From positions 1 through 60,522 of the forward strand of contig CACBSE010000005.1 of NCBI GenBank assembly GCA_902541775.1: 60,522 nucleotides of DNA. Reading direction: 5' to 3'. The translations under genes were made by a program, and so were the position numbers. Below the pieces are notes generated by a model, which saw nothing but the letters and a program-made list of their open reading frames with translations, did no database searches and was not told the DNA's origin. This DNA comes from an uncultured Litorivicinus sp. Lineage in GTDB: Bacteria > Pseudomonadota > Gammaproteobacteria > Pseudomonadales > Litorivicinaceae. Positions 18,725 through 26,691 of this stretch are shown piece after piece (positions within the stretch are counted from its first letter, which is position 1; every line of letters begins with the position of its first letter).

Positions 18725-20009
18725 CACGAGCCATTGCCTTACGAGCGATTCTCTCACACACTTCGTCCCAATAAGGTGTGTCCATCGCCGCCTCAGCCCT
18801 TTCCTGACGGAGATCCCAATCTTCCCTGAAGCTGTTCTTATGTTCGCTAGACCCCTCTGGGGGCGGTTGAAGTTCTTGGGCGAGGATTGCTGATTTTAGC
18901 CTCCTCAGTGCATTCAGTTTTTGCAAAACTATTACTCTCAATGAGCGTATCTCTGATTCAGCTCGTGAAAACTCCTTATACAACTCAGATTGCAGACCAA
19001 GCGGCGGTAGTCTGAGAGGAATTTTCTTCACTGTCTCTTGGTTGATTTTTACCATCGATGGATTCGCCCCTTTTGCATTCTCCTCGATGAATTGTCGCGT
19101 TAACGTCGTCATCAAATACTGATGAACAAATTGGACAGATGCCAGCTGCTCGTTAACTCTCATTTTCATTATTAAATCTGGGTACATCACCGGATTTTTG
19201 ATGCCATCAACAATGGCTACATGCCCAACTAATTTTCTTGTATTCGCTCTAGTAATCAATAAATCGCCATTCTCTATCCAGTATGATGCTTCTGCATCCA
19301 CAGATGCTTGAGTGAAAATAGAGTCATTAGGGGTAAATTCGTTGCCCGTAACAGCAGACAGAGTGAGAAGTGGTGTCCCCTCATCACTTTGCAGTTCTTT
19401 TGGAGGCGACTTTCCATTCTTCGGCTGAGAGCTCAATACTTCGCTCAGTACATACTTTTTCCATTCGACCCCCGTGTCATTGTCTGTAGAGAACAGTATG
19501 TCCCTATGTCTTTGAATCGATACTTTTAACGATTCAAGTGTAGCAATTGATGCATTATTCAGCTTTTCTATCTCCGCAAAAGCTTCATCAAGCTTGGCAA
19601 CGATGCGCTGTTGTTCTGCGAGTGGGATAATTGGAAAAGGTAATGTAGCTATGTCCTTCGCGTACACATGTGGCTGTGCCGCACCAGAACGAAAGTTGTC
19701 GTAGATATACTGCTGCTGAGATAAAAGGTAATAATAAACGAACTGAGGTAATTGATTTTCATCTTTTGGTTCGACAGTAGAACAGTCAGAAGCAAAGATT
19801 TCTTGTTCCCACTTATTGACAAATCCAGCACTTGCACCAGAACCACTAACAGTTATGCAGTTTGCTTCTCTGTTTGCGTGATTATTGTAATAGGTAGGTT
19901 TTGTTCCTCCACCAACAACTGGAACACTACCTTCAACCGTTTGTTTCTTTGTTATTGTTGTGCCTCGTCTTACTAGGCATACATCACCAAGCTTCGCTGT
20001 CCGCCACAT
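18711..20009 (-). CDS. hsdS: Type I restriction-modification specificity subunit
   Basis: HsdS chooses the bipartite target sequence for the methylase and nuclease. The 432-aa protein has two target-recognition domains separated by a helical spacer (PLAEQQRIVAKLDEAFAEIEKL), with a second spacer at the end (SRAESEIRSLRVIVLQKLNALRRLKSAILAQEL). The first TRD begins WRTAKLGDVCLVRRGTT and the second EWKKYVLSEVLSS. The ATG overlaps the hsdM stop by one base (TGATG). TRDs are too variable to predict the site. Confidence 0.94.
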   Translation of the reverse strand: MWRTAKLGDVCLVRRGTTITKKQTVEGSVPVVGGGTKPTYYNNHANREANCITVSGSGASAGFVNKWEQEIFASDCSTVEPKDENQLPQFVYYYLLSQQQYIYDNFRSGAAQPHVYAKDIATLPFPIIPLAEQQRIVAKLDEAFAEIEKLNNASIATLESLKVSIQRHRDILFSTDNDTGVEWKKYVLSEVLSSQPKNGKSPPKELQSDEGTPLLTLSAVTGNEFTPNDSIFTQASVDAEASYWIENGDLLITRANTRKLVGHVAIVDGIKNPVMYPDLIMKMRVNEQLASVQFVHQYLMTTLTRQFIEENAKGANPSMVKINQETVKKIPLRLPPLGLQSELYKEFSRAESEIRSLRVIVLQKLNALRRLKSAILAQELQPPPEGSSEHKNSFREDWDLRQERAEAAMDTPYWDEVCERIARKAMARDERS

Positions 20010-21463
20010 CACAGCAACTCCTTAATTGCTTTTAGTGCTTCAGCAGCTTGCGCATCAAGTTCTTCAATCTCAGCAATGATTTCCTGCGGTGTTCTGTTAT
20101 CAACTTCTTCAACACGATTAGGATTGTTCACAGTCAAATCCCACGTCTCTGTATTGATATCGGCTATATCCACCAACCAACTGTTGTCGCTCTCCAATTG
20201 CGCCTTAGCCATCTGGACGAATTCAGCCATATCACTTTCATTCAATGGATTTGTTTTTCCCATATTCCTGCCAACGTTCAGTTGGTAGTACCAAACATGA
20301 TCTGTTGGTTGACCTTTCTCAAAAAATAGAACGACTGTCTTCACTCCAGCGCCAATGAATGTGCCACCGGGCATATCAAGTATTGCGGTAACGTTGCACT
20401 CTTCTAATAACTGCTTACGCAGAGCGATGCTGGCATTGTCAGTGTTGCTCAGAAAGGTATTCTTGATGACTACCCCTGCTCGCCCGCCAACTTTCAGCAT
20501 CTTGATGAAATGCTGAAGGAATAGATAAGCAGTCTCGCCTGTCTTCACTGGGAAATTTTGTTGCACCTCAACTCGCTCTTTTCCCCCGAATGGTGGATTG
20601 GCAAGCACAACTTCGACTCTATCTTTTTGCTGAACATCAGCAAGATTCTCTGAGAGTGTATTGGTGTGAACAATATTGGGCGTCTCTACACCATGCAGGA
20701 TCATATTCATGATCCCTATCACATACGCTAGAGACTTTTTCTCTTTGCCGAAAAACGTATCGCGCTGAAGAAGTTCATACTCAGCAGCAGTCAATTCTTT
20801 GCTCTGTCGCATCCAACTGTAGGCTTCACAAAGAAAGCCTGCACTGCCGACGGCGCCGTCATATACCTTCTCGCCAATGCGTGGATTGACGACCTCCACA
20901 ATGGCTTTTATGAGTGGTCTTGGAGTGTAATACTCGCCTCCATTCTTACCAGCGTTGCCCATGTTCTTGATCTTGTCTTCATAGAGACTGCTCAGTTCAT
21001 GCTTGTCGTCATTACTGAGGAATTTGAGCTCATCAATCTTATTGAGTACCTCACGCAATGCATATCCACTCTGGAGCTTATTACGTAGCTCAGAGAAGAC
21101 TTCACCGATTTTGTATTCAATAGTCTTCGGGTTATCTGCTGATTGCTTAAAACCTGCCAAGTGGGGAAACAGCTGAAGATTCACAAAATCTCTCAGGTCA
21201 TCACCCGTCACGGCGACATTATGATCTAGAGCACCATCTGATCGCTTAGGACAAGCCCACTCACTCCATCGGAAACTGCCATCAATGATCCTCTGATAAG
21301 TGGCCCCATTGAGCTGTGCTGCAACCTCCTTATCAGACTCGTAGTCATCAAGATATTTGAGGAAGAGAACCCAACTCGTTTGCTCAATGTAGTCCAGCTC
21401 GCTACTGCAACCAGCATCTTTCCAAAGGGTGTCATCAATATTCTTAAAGGCTTGTTCGTACAT
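20009..21463 (-). CDS. hsdM: Type I restriction-modification methyltransferase subunit
   Basis: The 484-aa N6-adenine methylase. An N-terminal HsdM domain (LWKDAGCSSELDYIEQTSWVLFLKYLDD) precedes the catalytic domain with GGEYYTPRPLIKAIVEVV, the AdoMet-binding block YDGAVGSAGFLCEA and the catalytic motif NPPFGGKE. The glycine-rich block reads DGAVGSAGF instead of the more common DPACGTGGF, a notable change in motif I although the fold pattern is kept. It is the first gene of the operon hsdM-hsdS-hsdR in the integrated element. Confidence 0.94.
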   Translation of the reverse strand: MYEQAFKNIDDTLWKDAGCSSELDYIEQTSWVLFLKYLDDYESDKEVAAQLNGATYQRIIDGSFRWSEWACPKRSDGALDHNVAVTGDDLRDFVNLQLFPHLAGFKQSADNPKTIEYKIGEVFSELRNKLQSGYALREVLNKIDELKFLSNDDKHELSSLYEDKIKNMGNAGKNGGEYYTPRPLIKAIVEVVNPRIGEKVYDGAVGSAGFLCEAYSWMRQSKELTAAEYELLQRDTFFGKEKKSLAYVIGIMNMILHGVETPNIVHTNTLSENLADVQQKDRVEVVLANPPFGGKERVEVQQNFPVKTGETAYLFLQHFIKMLKVGGRAGVVIKNTFLSNTDNASIALRKQLLEECNVTAILDMPGGTFIGAGVKTVVLFFEKGQPTDHVWYYQLNVGRNMGKTNPLNESDMAEFVQMAKAQLESDNSWLVDIADINTETWDLTVNNPNRVEEVDNRTPQEIIAEIEELDAQAAEALKAIKELL

Positions 21464-21552
21464 TCAACTGCTCACTCAATACAAATCGTTCACTGGATAA
21501 TCAATCTACAGAATCTAATGAACTTTTGGGTCTTACACAGATCTAAAGATAC

Positions 21553-21771
21553 ATGAGAGATACACTTTTACTGGCATTAACTTTCTCAATCACGATGACC
21601 GTCGGTCTTCATCTCAATGCAGAAGATCCTCCTGTATTGATCAAACATAAACTATACACATGCTCATCACTTTCTGGGGTCACTAAAGTGATAGAAGGAG
21701 AACACAGACGGTACATCGGCGAATGCTCATTCGGAGGGTACTTCGTACATGGGCCTGCAGTAAAAATGTAG
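21553..21771 (+). CDS. Small exported protein of unknown function
   Basis: A 72-aa product beginning MRDTLLLALTFSITMTVGLHLNAED, a plausible signal peptide with cleavage after LNA. The remainder has two cysteines (YTCSSLSG and GECSFGG), suggesting a small disulphide-bonded periplasmic protein. There is no recognisable family. It lies on the opposite strand to hsdM in the element, 30 bases before another unknown gene. The ribosome binding site is weak (AAAGA). Confidence 0.4.
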   Translation: MRDTLLLALTFSITMTVGLHLNAEDPPVLIKHKLYTCSSLSGVTKVIEGEHRRYIGECSFGGYFVHGPAVKM

Positions 21772-21800
21772 AATGAAGTTATTGAGTCATTGGATTTGAA

Positions 21801-22190
21801 GTGAAACCTAGAAAATTCTACTACGAAGAGACACACTATTTCGGCAGTGTTTACTTGATTAAATGGAATTCTCAGACAGGCTTGGAATTACAAGATACTT
21901 CTCCCTGTATTCCATTTTCGGTTCATGCTTCAACGATTCTTCAGCCTAACGACGACGACTGGCGAAAAGTCGAAACTTCTATTAAAGCATTAGCATTGAT
22001 GCCAAAAGAACCAAAAGTACCTGTTTGCGACGGTTTTGAGGTCCACTGCCATATAACTTTCCGGAATAGGCTTCTAAAGTTCTTAATCATCAATCCTGAA
22101 TTTAGGGGATTCACGGAGCTTAGAGATTTGCTTAACCGATTCACGATATGCTCAGACTATCCAAATGGATTATTGGAAAGCGATCTATAA
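21801..22190 (+). CDS. Unknown protein of the element, 129 aa
   Basis: The product (MKPRKFYYEETHYFGSVYLI) is soluble, with no signal or membrane segment. The central part EVHCHITFRNRLLKFLIINPEFRGFTELRDLLNRFT is compatible with an alpha/beta fold. The start overlaps no other gene; the stop is three bases before the truncated Mrr-type endonuclease start, so the two may have been co-transcribed. No family is recognised. Confidence 0.45.
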   Translation: MKPRKFYYEETHYFGSVYLIKWNSQTGLELQDTSPCIPFSVHASTILQPNDDDWRKVETSIKALALMPKEPKVPVCDGFEVHCHITFRNRLLKFLIINPEFRGFTELRDLLNRFTICSDYPNGLLESDL

Positions 22191-22193
22191 TCA

Positions 22194-22322
22194 ATGAAAA
22201 ACTTCTACCGCATCATGCTAGGCGCAAAAAGTAAATTTGCCTCAGAGTGTTTTGACGGTGGATTTATCGGCACTGACTTCCTATCAAATATAGAGTTAAC
22301 AGATCATTACGACGACTTGTAA
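22194..22322 (+). pseudogene. Truncated N-terminus of an Mrr-type restriction endonuclease-like gene
   Basis: The 42-aa frame begins MKNFYRIMLGAKSKFASECF and continues DGGFIGTDFLSNIELT before a stop. The pattern FYRxMLGxKSxYAxECFxGGFIGxDF followed by DLT is the opening of a family of restriction-endonuclease-related proteins (an N-terminal domain ahead of an Mrr_cat nuclease domain). The usual continuation (about 250 further residues) is missing because the frame runs into the end of the convergent polymerase-like gene. This is a broken remnant, or less likely a free-standing domain. Confidence 0.55.
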
Positions 22323-23758
22323 TCTGGTTGCCTCAATCCTCTAAACGCATCTAACCGATGGTCTTGTCGAGTATCAAGTGCGGCCAAGATATTTTGTATT
22401 TCAAGTGTGTCGCGTATGGGGGAATCACTTCGGTAGAAAATAACCCCCTTGTCTTTGAGACTTGGCGCAGAGCCATACCGGTCAATAAACAGCTCACTCA
22501 TTTTTTTACGAAGATCTTCCTCGTATCCGTGATGAACGATGAAACTATCGTGCACCGGAAGGCAAGGCACACCTATGTTCGCAAAGTGGTGGAGTACACC
22601 TGTCGCTAAAACACTGTCCTCATGCATTAACCATAGACCGGCACCTTTACAAAAGCGTTGCTGGATGGGTGCATGAACTTGGTAGATACGCTCTTTAATC
22701 TGCTCCCAGTTAAGTAGCTGATCAAAGTATTTAATCTTCACACCCCTTGGTGGTGCCTCTGGATCTTTCTTTGCATTGATCAGAGCATTAAATAGTATTT
22801 TGGATAGATCCCTGTGTTGAGGTCCAAGTATGCGGCTATAAGGATCCTCAGGCAGTATGAGCCCTTCATCCGCATACAAGATTGCTGGATGCAAACTACT
22901 GTAGTCGATCTCTATCGTAGCCTTGCCATCAATGACTAGATACTTCCGATACTCTCTAGGGATGGTCTGCCACCAACCTCCGTAATAACGCCCACCGGTA
23001 TTGAATTCAGTGTCATGGAATACACGATAGACCTGCTTTTCATTGAAACGAATAAATCGTGGTCGATCCTGTTTTCTATGCTTCATCAACGCTTTATCCA
23101 AGTCTGCCCACTGGTCATCGGTTAAATCCAAATCGACCCAAGTTTTATCCAGTACCCTATTCAGTCTTTGTATATCTCGACTAATCTGCTCAGACTTTGC
23201 TGTTGGGACGAAAGGGATCTTCTCAGTCCTAGGTTCCCGTGCAGATATGTCGCCTTGTTTGCGCTTTTGAACACGCAGAGGGTAAGGGTTGGGCAATAGG
23301 ATAGGATCTACGACCAGATCATCTAGTTTGCCGTCAAAGCCAACATCTGCAAGCTGAGCAAGAAACCATATTTTGAATTTTGAAGTGAGCCGGTACTTCG
23401 TATTGTCAGAATGACCAGTATTCCGATCTAACCAACCCTTGGTGGTGACTTGGACATACCCTGCGTCAATCAGCTTACAAAAGGCTCGCTTTATGTAAGT
23501 GTTGTATTTGAAGTTCTCTGAGTTGTATTGATTGGTAGAGCTATAACGGTTCTTATCCAGCGACATACTGGTAGTGACTTCACTACCATGAATAAGCGGC
23601 GGTAAAGCCTTCAACACGATATGTTCTAAAGATCTAGCTACTTCGGGAAGAAGCTTACCTGCACTCCGCTTAATGTGACCATGGCTGTCAGGTACCTGTT
23701 CTATTTGACGAGCAAGTTGTTGGTAGCGGAGAGTCAAATTAGCTAGGTAACTATTCAT
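22307..23758 (-). CDS. Compact protein with family-A DNA polymerase palm motifs
   Basis: A 483-aa protein I do not recognise by name. The C-terminal half carries the three motifs of family-A DNA polymerases: motif A IEIDYSSLHPAILYA (Asp285), motif B HRDLSKILFNALINA (Arg316, Lys320, Phe323), and motif C LPVHDSFIVHH (His403-Asp404). No 3'-5' or 5'-3' exonuclease domain is present. Residues about 90-135 (KRAFCKLIDAGYVQVTTKGWL, TKYRLTSKF) resemble a winged-helix DNA-binding domain. The layout would suit a replication initiator or polymerase of a mobile element. It lies on its own on the minus strand, with a 464-base non-coding region upstream (23759-24222). Polymerase activity is inferred, not shown. 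Confidence 0.7.
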   Translation of the reverse strand: MNSYLANLTLRYQQLARQIEQVPDSHGHIKRSAGKLLPEVARSLEHIVLKALPPLIHGSEVTTSMSLDKNRYSSTNQYNSENFKYNTYIKRAFCKLIDAGYVQVTTKGWLDRNTGHSDNTKYRLTSKFKIWFLAQLADVGFDGKLDDLVVDPILLPNPYPLRVQKRKQGDISAREPRTEKIPFVPTAKSEQISRDIQRLNRVLDKTWVDLDLTDDQWADLDKALMKHRKQDRPRFIRFNEKQVYRVFHDTEFNTGGRYYGGWWQTIPREYRKYLVIDGKATIEIDYSSLHPAILYADEGLILPEDPYSRILGPQHRDLSKILFNALINAKKDPEAPPRGVKIKYFDQLLNWEQIKERIYQVHAPIQQRFCKGAGLWLMHEDSVLATGVLHHFANIGVPCLPVHDSFIVHHGYEEDLRKKMSELFIDRYGSAPSLKDKGVIFYRSDSPIRDTLEIQNILAALDTRQDHRLDAFRGLRQPDYKSS

Positions 23759-24222
23759 GTATTTCGGCCTCCGGCCTGCATACTCAGTAGAGTTATCAAA
23801 TCATACCCAACTATCGTTCAAACCCCTGCCTTTCAAATCAAATCAATCCAAGCGCTGTCTATGAGGAATTTGTGCGCCATATGGCTCACACGTTAGGTGC
23901 TATTGCTACATCTACCAATCGGGTATTTTCCTCTCCAACAGTGGTTTACAGATTCAAATAACTGATCTGTGAATGAGATCATGAACAGTATCCATGCGGG
24001 GTGGTATGGCCCTCGCGCCCCTGCGGATAAATTCTCACTTCAATACCTTCTGATTAAGACATTGAATCCTTCATAACCCAATCAATCACCAATTTATTAG
24101 TCTCGACATCCAATCAATCAATGTCATAACGTTACGTAGCCAGAATCTCAGGTAATCTTTCTTGGCTGAATTAACAATTTTCGTAAGGAAAGGACGAAAA
24201 AGTTTGCTGAGTTGGGGGCTTT
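23759..24222. other. Intergenic region of the element, no gene seen
   Basis: This 464-base A+T-rich divergent gap separates the polymerase-like gene from the next unknown gene. It must hold promoters for both. Because a replication-type gene lies beside it, it is the first place to look for an element origin, but I saw no convincing iterons. Confidence 0.3.
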
Positions 24223-24804
24223 ATGACAGAAGCAGTCACACCAAGTATTGATGCCCTAGTTTCTGCTTTTGAAAGTGGGAAGCCCGTCGTCGATTTATTG
24301 GCTGAACTAAATAGAAACACAGAAGACGCTCTTCTTGCGCACATAGGCTACGAAGAGATGGCTGAACTAAATTGCATAAATGTGTCGCATCAGCGCGATA
24401 TTTTTATAACAGGCGACGACATCACAGAGTATTACGAAAAGGAGTATCTTTTAGGCCTAAATGATCAACAAATTCTCTCCTTTATAGTAGAGCGCCAAGG
24501 CTGTCTAGAGGAAGCAGATGGAGGCGCTGTATTTCACTATTTACCAATATCCAATTCCTGCATTGGTTTCTTAAGTGAAAGCGGCGGCCAAGGCGGCCCA
24601 ATATTGAGCAACTTGCTTATTGGTCGCGCAGAACAAGACGTTACTGCTCAATTGGTCGAGGATGGTTACCTTATCCATACAGTTGATTTGAGCGCTTCAG
24701 AGAGAGCAGTTCTCATACAGAAATTCAATACATTGGTTCGTGCCCGGCTGTCAGGAAAACTGGAAAAATTTGTTAATTTCATAAAATTTCTTCGTCGTAA
24801 GTAA
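24223..24804 (+). CDS. Unknown protein of the element, 193 aa
   Basis: A soluble acidic protein (MTEAVTPSIDALVSAFESGK) with a basic C-terminus (KFLRRK). The stretch GYEEMAELNCINVSHQRDIFITGDDITEYYEK and the segment LSESGGQGGPILSNLLIGRAEQD are distinctive, but I cannot place them in a family. No signal peptide or membrane helix is seen. It is separated by 92 bases from the next gene on the same strand. Both are cargo genes between the polymerase-like gene and the right attachment site. Confidence 0.6.
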   Translation: MTEAVTPSIDALVSAFESGKPVVDLLAELNRNTEDALLAHIGYEEMAELNCINVSHQRDIFITGDDITEYYEKEYLLGLNDQQILSFIVERQGCLEEADGGAVFHYLPISNSCIGFLSESGGQGGPILSNLLIGRAEQDVTAQLVEDGYLIHTVDLSASERAVLIQKFNTLVRARLSGKLEKFVNFIKFLRRK

Positions 24805-24896
24805 TGTAATTTCAAGTTTAAGGACGACAACATCTCATCTGAAATCGTTCCTGAGATTCCTTATGAAAAATACTGACCGAAACACAGTGGCTAATT

Positions 24897-25448
24897 ATGA
24901 TGAAAACAGCTCTTATTCTTTATTATGATGAAATATCCTACTCCTCCGTCGGCTACGGGCTTTGTACCCCGGACGAATTTCAGATCATTAGAAACTGCTT
25001 GAAAGCTTCGTATGCTGAAACATTGCAACAAGCAAGAGACGCTCTAAACGATGACGAGTACTTCGTTGAACTCTTGAATGGCGTATACGACCAGTTCCGG
25101 ATTAAAGATAACTCAGTGATCGTTCTTGAAACAGCTGATTTTGACCCCGCATTTGATTACGAAGATTTGGATTTAAGTGGCCCCAATCCACTACATATGA
25201 GTTCGGGATTGGAATGGTTCTTGGAAAGTTTCTTTAACATTCCTCAGAAGAGCGAGCTTTGGACAAAAACCCTGATATCCAAATTAAACGCGACGCCTAC
25301 TGAGTGGGGACATTTGACATGCGAATCGCCAGAGGTAATTCAGAAAGTACTTATGAAAGCTGGATACAAGCCCACCATCATTGAAGGAAAGTTCGACTGG
25401 ACAGAAGTCGGTAACGTGGATCAAATTTTAGAAAGCGTAAAAGCCTAG
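24897..25448 (+). CDS. Unknown acidic protein of the element, 183 aa
   Basis: The product (MKTALILYYDEISYSSVGYG after a doubled start Met) is acidic, with DDEYFVELLNGVYDQF, LETADFDPAFDYEDLDLSGP and a C-terminal segment EVIQKVLMKAGYKPTIIEGKFDWTEV. Strong negative charge and small size are common in immunity or antitoxin-like proteins, but no family is recognised and this is only a suggestion. It is the last gene before the right repeat. GGCTAATT precedes the start, so the ribosome binding site is weak. Confidence 0.55.
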   Translation: MMKTALILYYDEISYSSVGYGLCTPDEFQIIRNCLKASYAETLQQARDALNDDEYFVELLNGVYDQFRIKDNSVIVLETADFDPAFDYEDLDLSGPNPLHMSSGLEWFLESFFNIPQKSELWTKTLISKLNATPTEWGHLTCESPEVIQKVLMKAGYKPTIIEGKFDWTEVGNVDQILESVKA

Positions 25449-25542
25449 GTCGAAACTTTACCCTGTCTGCATTAAGAAATTGACTCGCTTTTCTTAAAAG
25501 CTATACTTCCCAACCTCGATAAGCGATGACATGAAACCAAAA

Positions 25543-25562
25543 GTATGCTTACGGTATGCTTA
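25543..25562 (+). repeat. Right-end copy of the GTATGC doublet
   Basis: GTATGCTTACGGTATGCTTA matches the doublets at 14683-14702 and 14724-14743 with few changes. It lies 46 bases inside the right 51-bp repeat. Together the three copies look like arm-type recombinase sites at both ends of the element. Confidence 0.65.
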
Positions 25563-25576
25563 TATGGAATCTCAGA

Positions 25577-25605
25577 TTGAGCTAAAGTTAATTAATTATT
25601 TTAAA
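25577..25605 (+). promoter_or_regulatory. Candidate promoter for the rebuilt tRNA-Gly gene
   Basis: TTGAGC and TTTAAA are separated by 17 bases and end 11 bases before the tRNA. The sequence is upstream of the 51-bp repeat and so belongs to the element, suggesting that the element supplies a promoter to the tRNA it interrupts. Confidence 0.4.
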
Positions 25606-25607
25606 AT

Positions 25608-25658
25608 CAATAGCTTGCGGGTATCGTATAAAGGCTATTACCCCAGCCTTCCAAGCTG
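25608..25658 (+). repeat. Right attachment site: 51-bp direct repeat inside intact tRNA-Gly
   Basis: Identical to 14561-14611. It covers nine bases of leader and the first 42 bases of the tRNA. The crossover must lie within this block, so the 5' part of the present tRNA gene came from the element and the 3' part is the chromosomal original. Confidence 0.9.
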
Positions 25659-25691
25659 GTGATGGGGGTTCGATTCCCCCTACCCGCTCCA
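25617..25691 (+). tRNA. tRNA-Gly (anticodon TCC)
   Basis: A complete cloverleaf: acceptor stem GCGGGTA/TACCCGC, anticodon stem CCAGC/GCTGG around loop CTTCCAA (anticodon TCC), T-arm GGGGG-TTCGATT-CCCCC, discriminator T and encoded CCA. It closely resembles E. coli glyT. It marks the right end of the integrated element. Confidence 0.97.
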
Positions 25692-25744
25692 CTTCAGCCT
25701 TCACAGGCTTCATAAGCTACTGAAATTGTTTCATAAACCTACTT

Positions 25745-26246
25745 AGGCTGCGTGTTACCGACAGAATGATGAAATAGGTCATATCGTTGCCCTTATCTCT
25801 CACACTAATATGCGTCTAGCAGAAGCTGTTGGCTTACATCAGGATGACTTAGTGCTAGATACTGACGTGCCTTGCATACAAGTCCGTCAACACGCTTGGA
25901 GACTTCTAAAGACATCGACTAGTCATAGAGTCATACCCCTTGTTGGGGCGTCTCTATGGGCGGTTCAGCGTATAAAGCAGAATGGCTCTGATTACGCTTT
26001 CCCACGCTACACAGATTGCACCAAATGCAACAGCAATTCTGCATCTGCCGCACTTAATAAGTCGCTAAAGCAAGTAGCAGGGTCAGGAAACGTCATCAAC
26101 AGCTTTAGAGACAGACTCGGGGCCGTGTCAGCACCGTCCGACATGATAGACCAGCCAGGTGGTTGGAATCTCCAGAGTGTCGGACAAGGCTACGGGGGGG
26201 CTATAGCGTCGACATACTGGCGAGATGGATGCAGAAGATGGAGTGC
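25745..26246 (+). pseudogene. Integrase relic 1 (tyrosine recombinase C-terminal part)
   Basis: The frame contains MRLAEAVGLHQDDLVLDTDVP, LKTSTSHRVIPLVGASLWA, YAFPRYTDCTKCNSNSASAALNK, and SAPSDMIDQPGGWNLQSVGQGYG, the core of a phage-type integrase distinct from the one at 14758. The HxxR box is damaged (INSFRDRLGAV, shortened). A run of seven G near 26195 shifts the frame, and the expected tail (DILARWMQKM) continues in another frame. The N-terminal half is missing. It sits just after the 3' end of tRNA-Gly, the usual place for an integrase of an element using the tRNA 3' end, and so records an older insertion. Confidence 0.75.
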
Positions 26247-26252
26247 TTAGAT

Positions 26253-26546
26253 TTACTCAGTCACACCTTCTATAATCATAAAATCAGTGTCAGAACATTC
26301 CTCTCTGACAGCTTTTGCAGCCTGATACTCGTCACTATGGTAAAAAACATATGCAGCCTCTTTGCTCTCAAACTCAATCATCATAACGATGCCACTTACA
26401 TCGCCTTCAAGTCTGTCAGCACTTGGGCCACGAGCAAGAACTTTACCGCCATATTTTTTAATTGTTGGCCCTGCCATGCCAGAAAATTGTTCAAACTTGT
26501 CTTGGTCCGTGACCCTGATATTTGCAACTACATAACCTTTCGCCAT
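26253..26546 (-). CDS. DUF1330 family protein
   Basis: A 97-aa dimeric alpha/beta-barrel protein. MAKGYVVANIRVTDQDKFEQF, YGGKVLARGP and IEFESKEAAYVFYHSDEYQAAK are the standard DUF1330 blocks. No enzymatic role is known for the family. The start at 26546 is chosen because the homologous part begins there; 17 upstream codons are non-homologous. It is caught between two integrase relics and may be residual cargo of a lost element. A second DUF1330 gene lies at 47119. Confidence 0.88.
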   Translation of the reverse strand: MAKGYVVANIRVTDQDKFEQFSGMAGPTIKKYGGKVLARGPSADRLEGDVSGIVMMIEFESKEAAYVFYHSDEYQAAKAVREECSDTDFMIIEGVTE

Positions 26547-26691
26547 CGAACACCCCGCAATGTTAAATACTAACCATGTCAGGTATCGAGGTAGCACATA
26601 AAATACCTACATACCAGTCATATCCGTAAAGATATTTGAACGTTTAATCAACAGACAAAAAGGAACTTGGATTAAGAAGCATTGTTTACGG

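Noticed and set aside
22194-23758. A retron or reverse transcriptase in the element
   Set aside because: The polymerase-like protein has family-A motifs (DYSxxHP, RxxxKxxxF, VHDSF) and lacks the YxDD box of reverse transcriptases.
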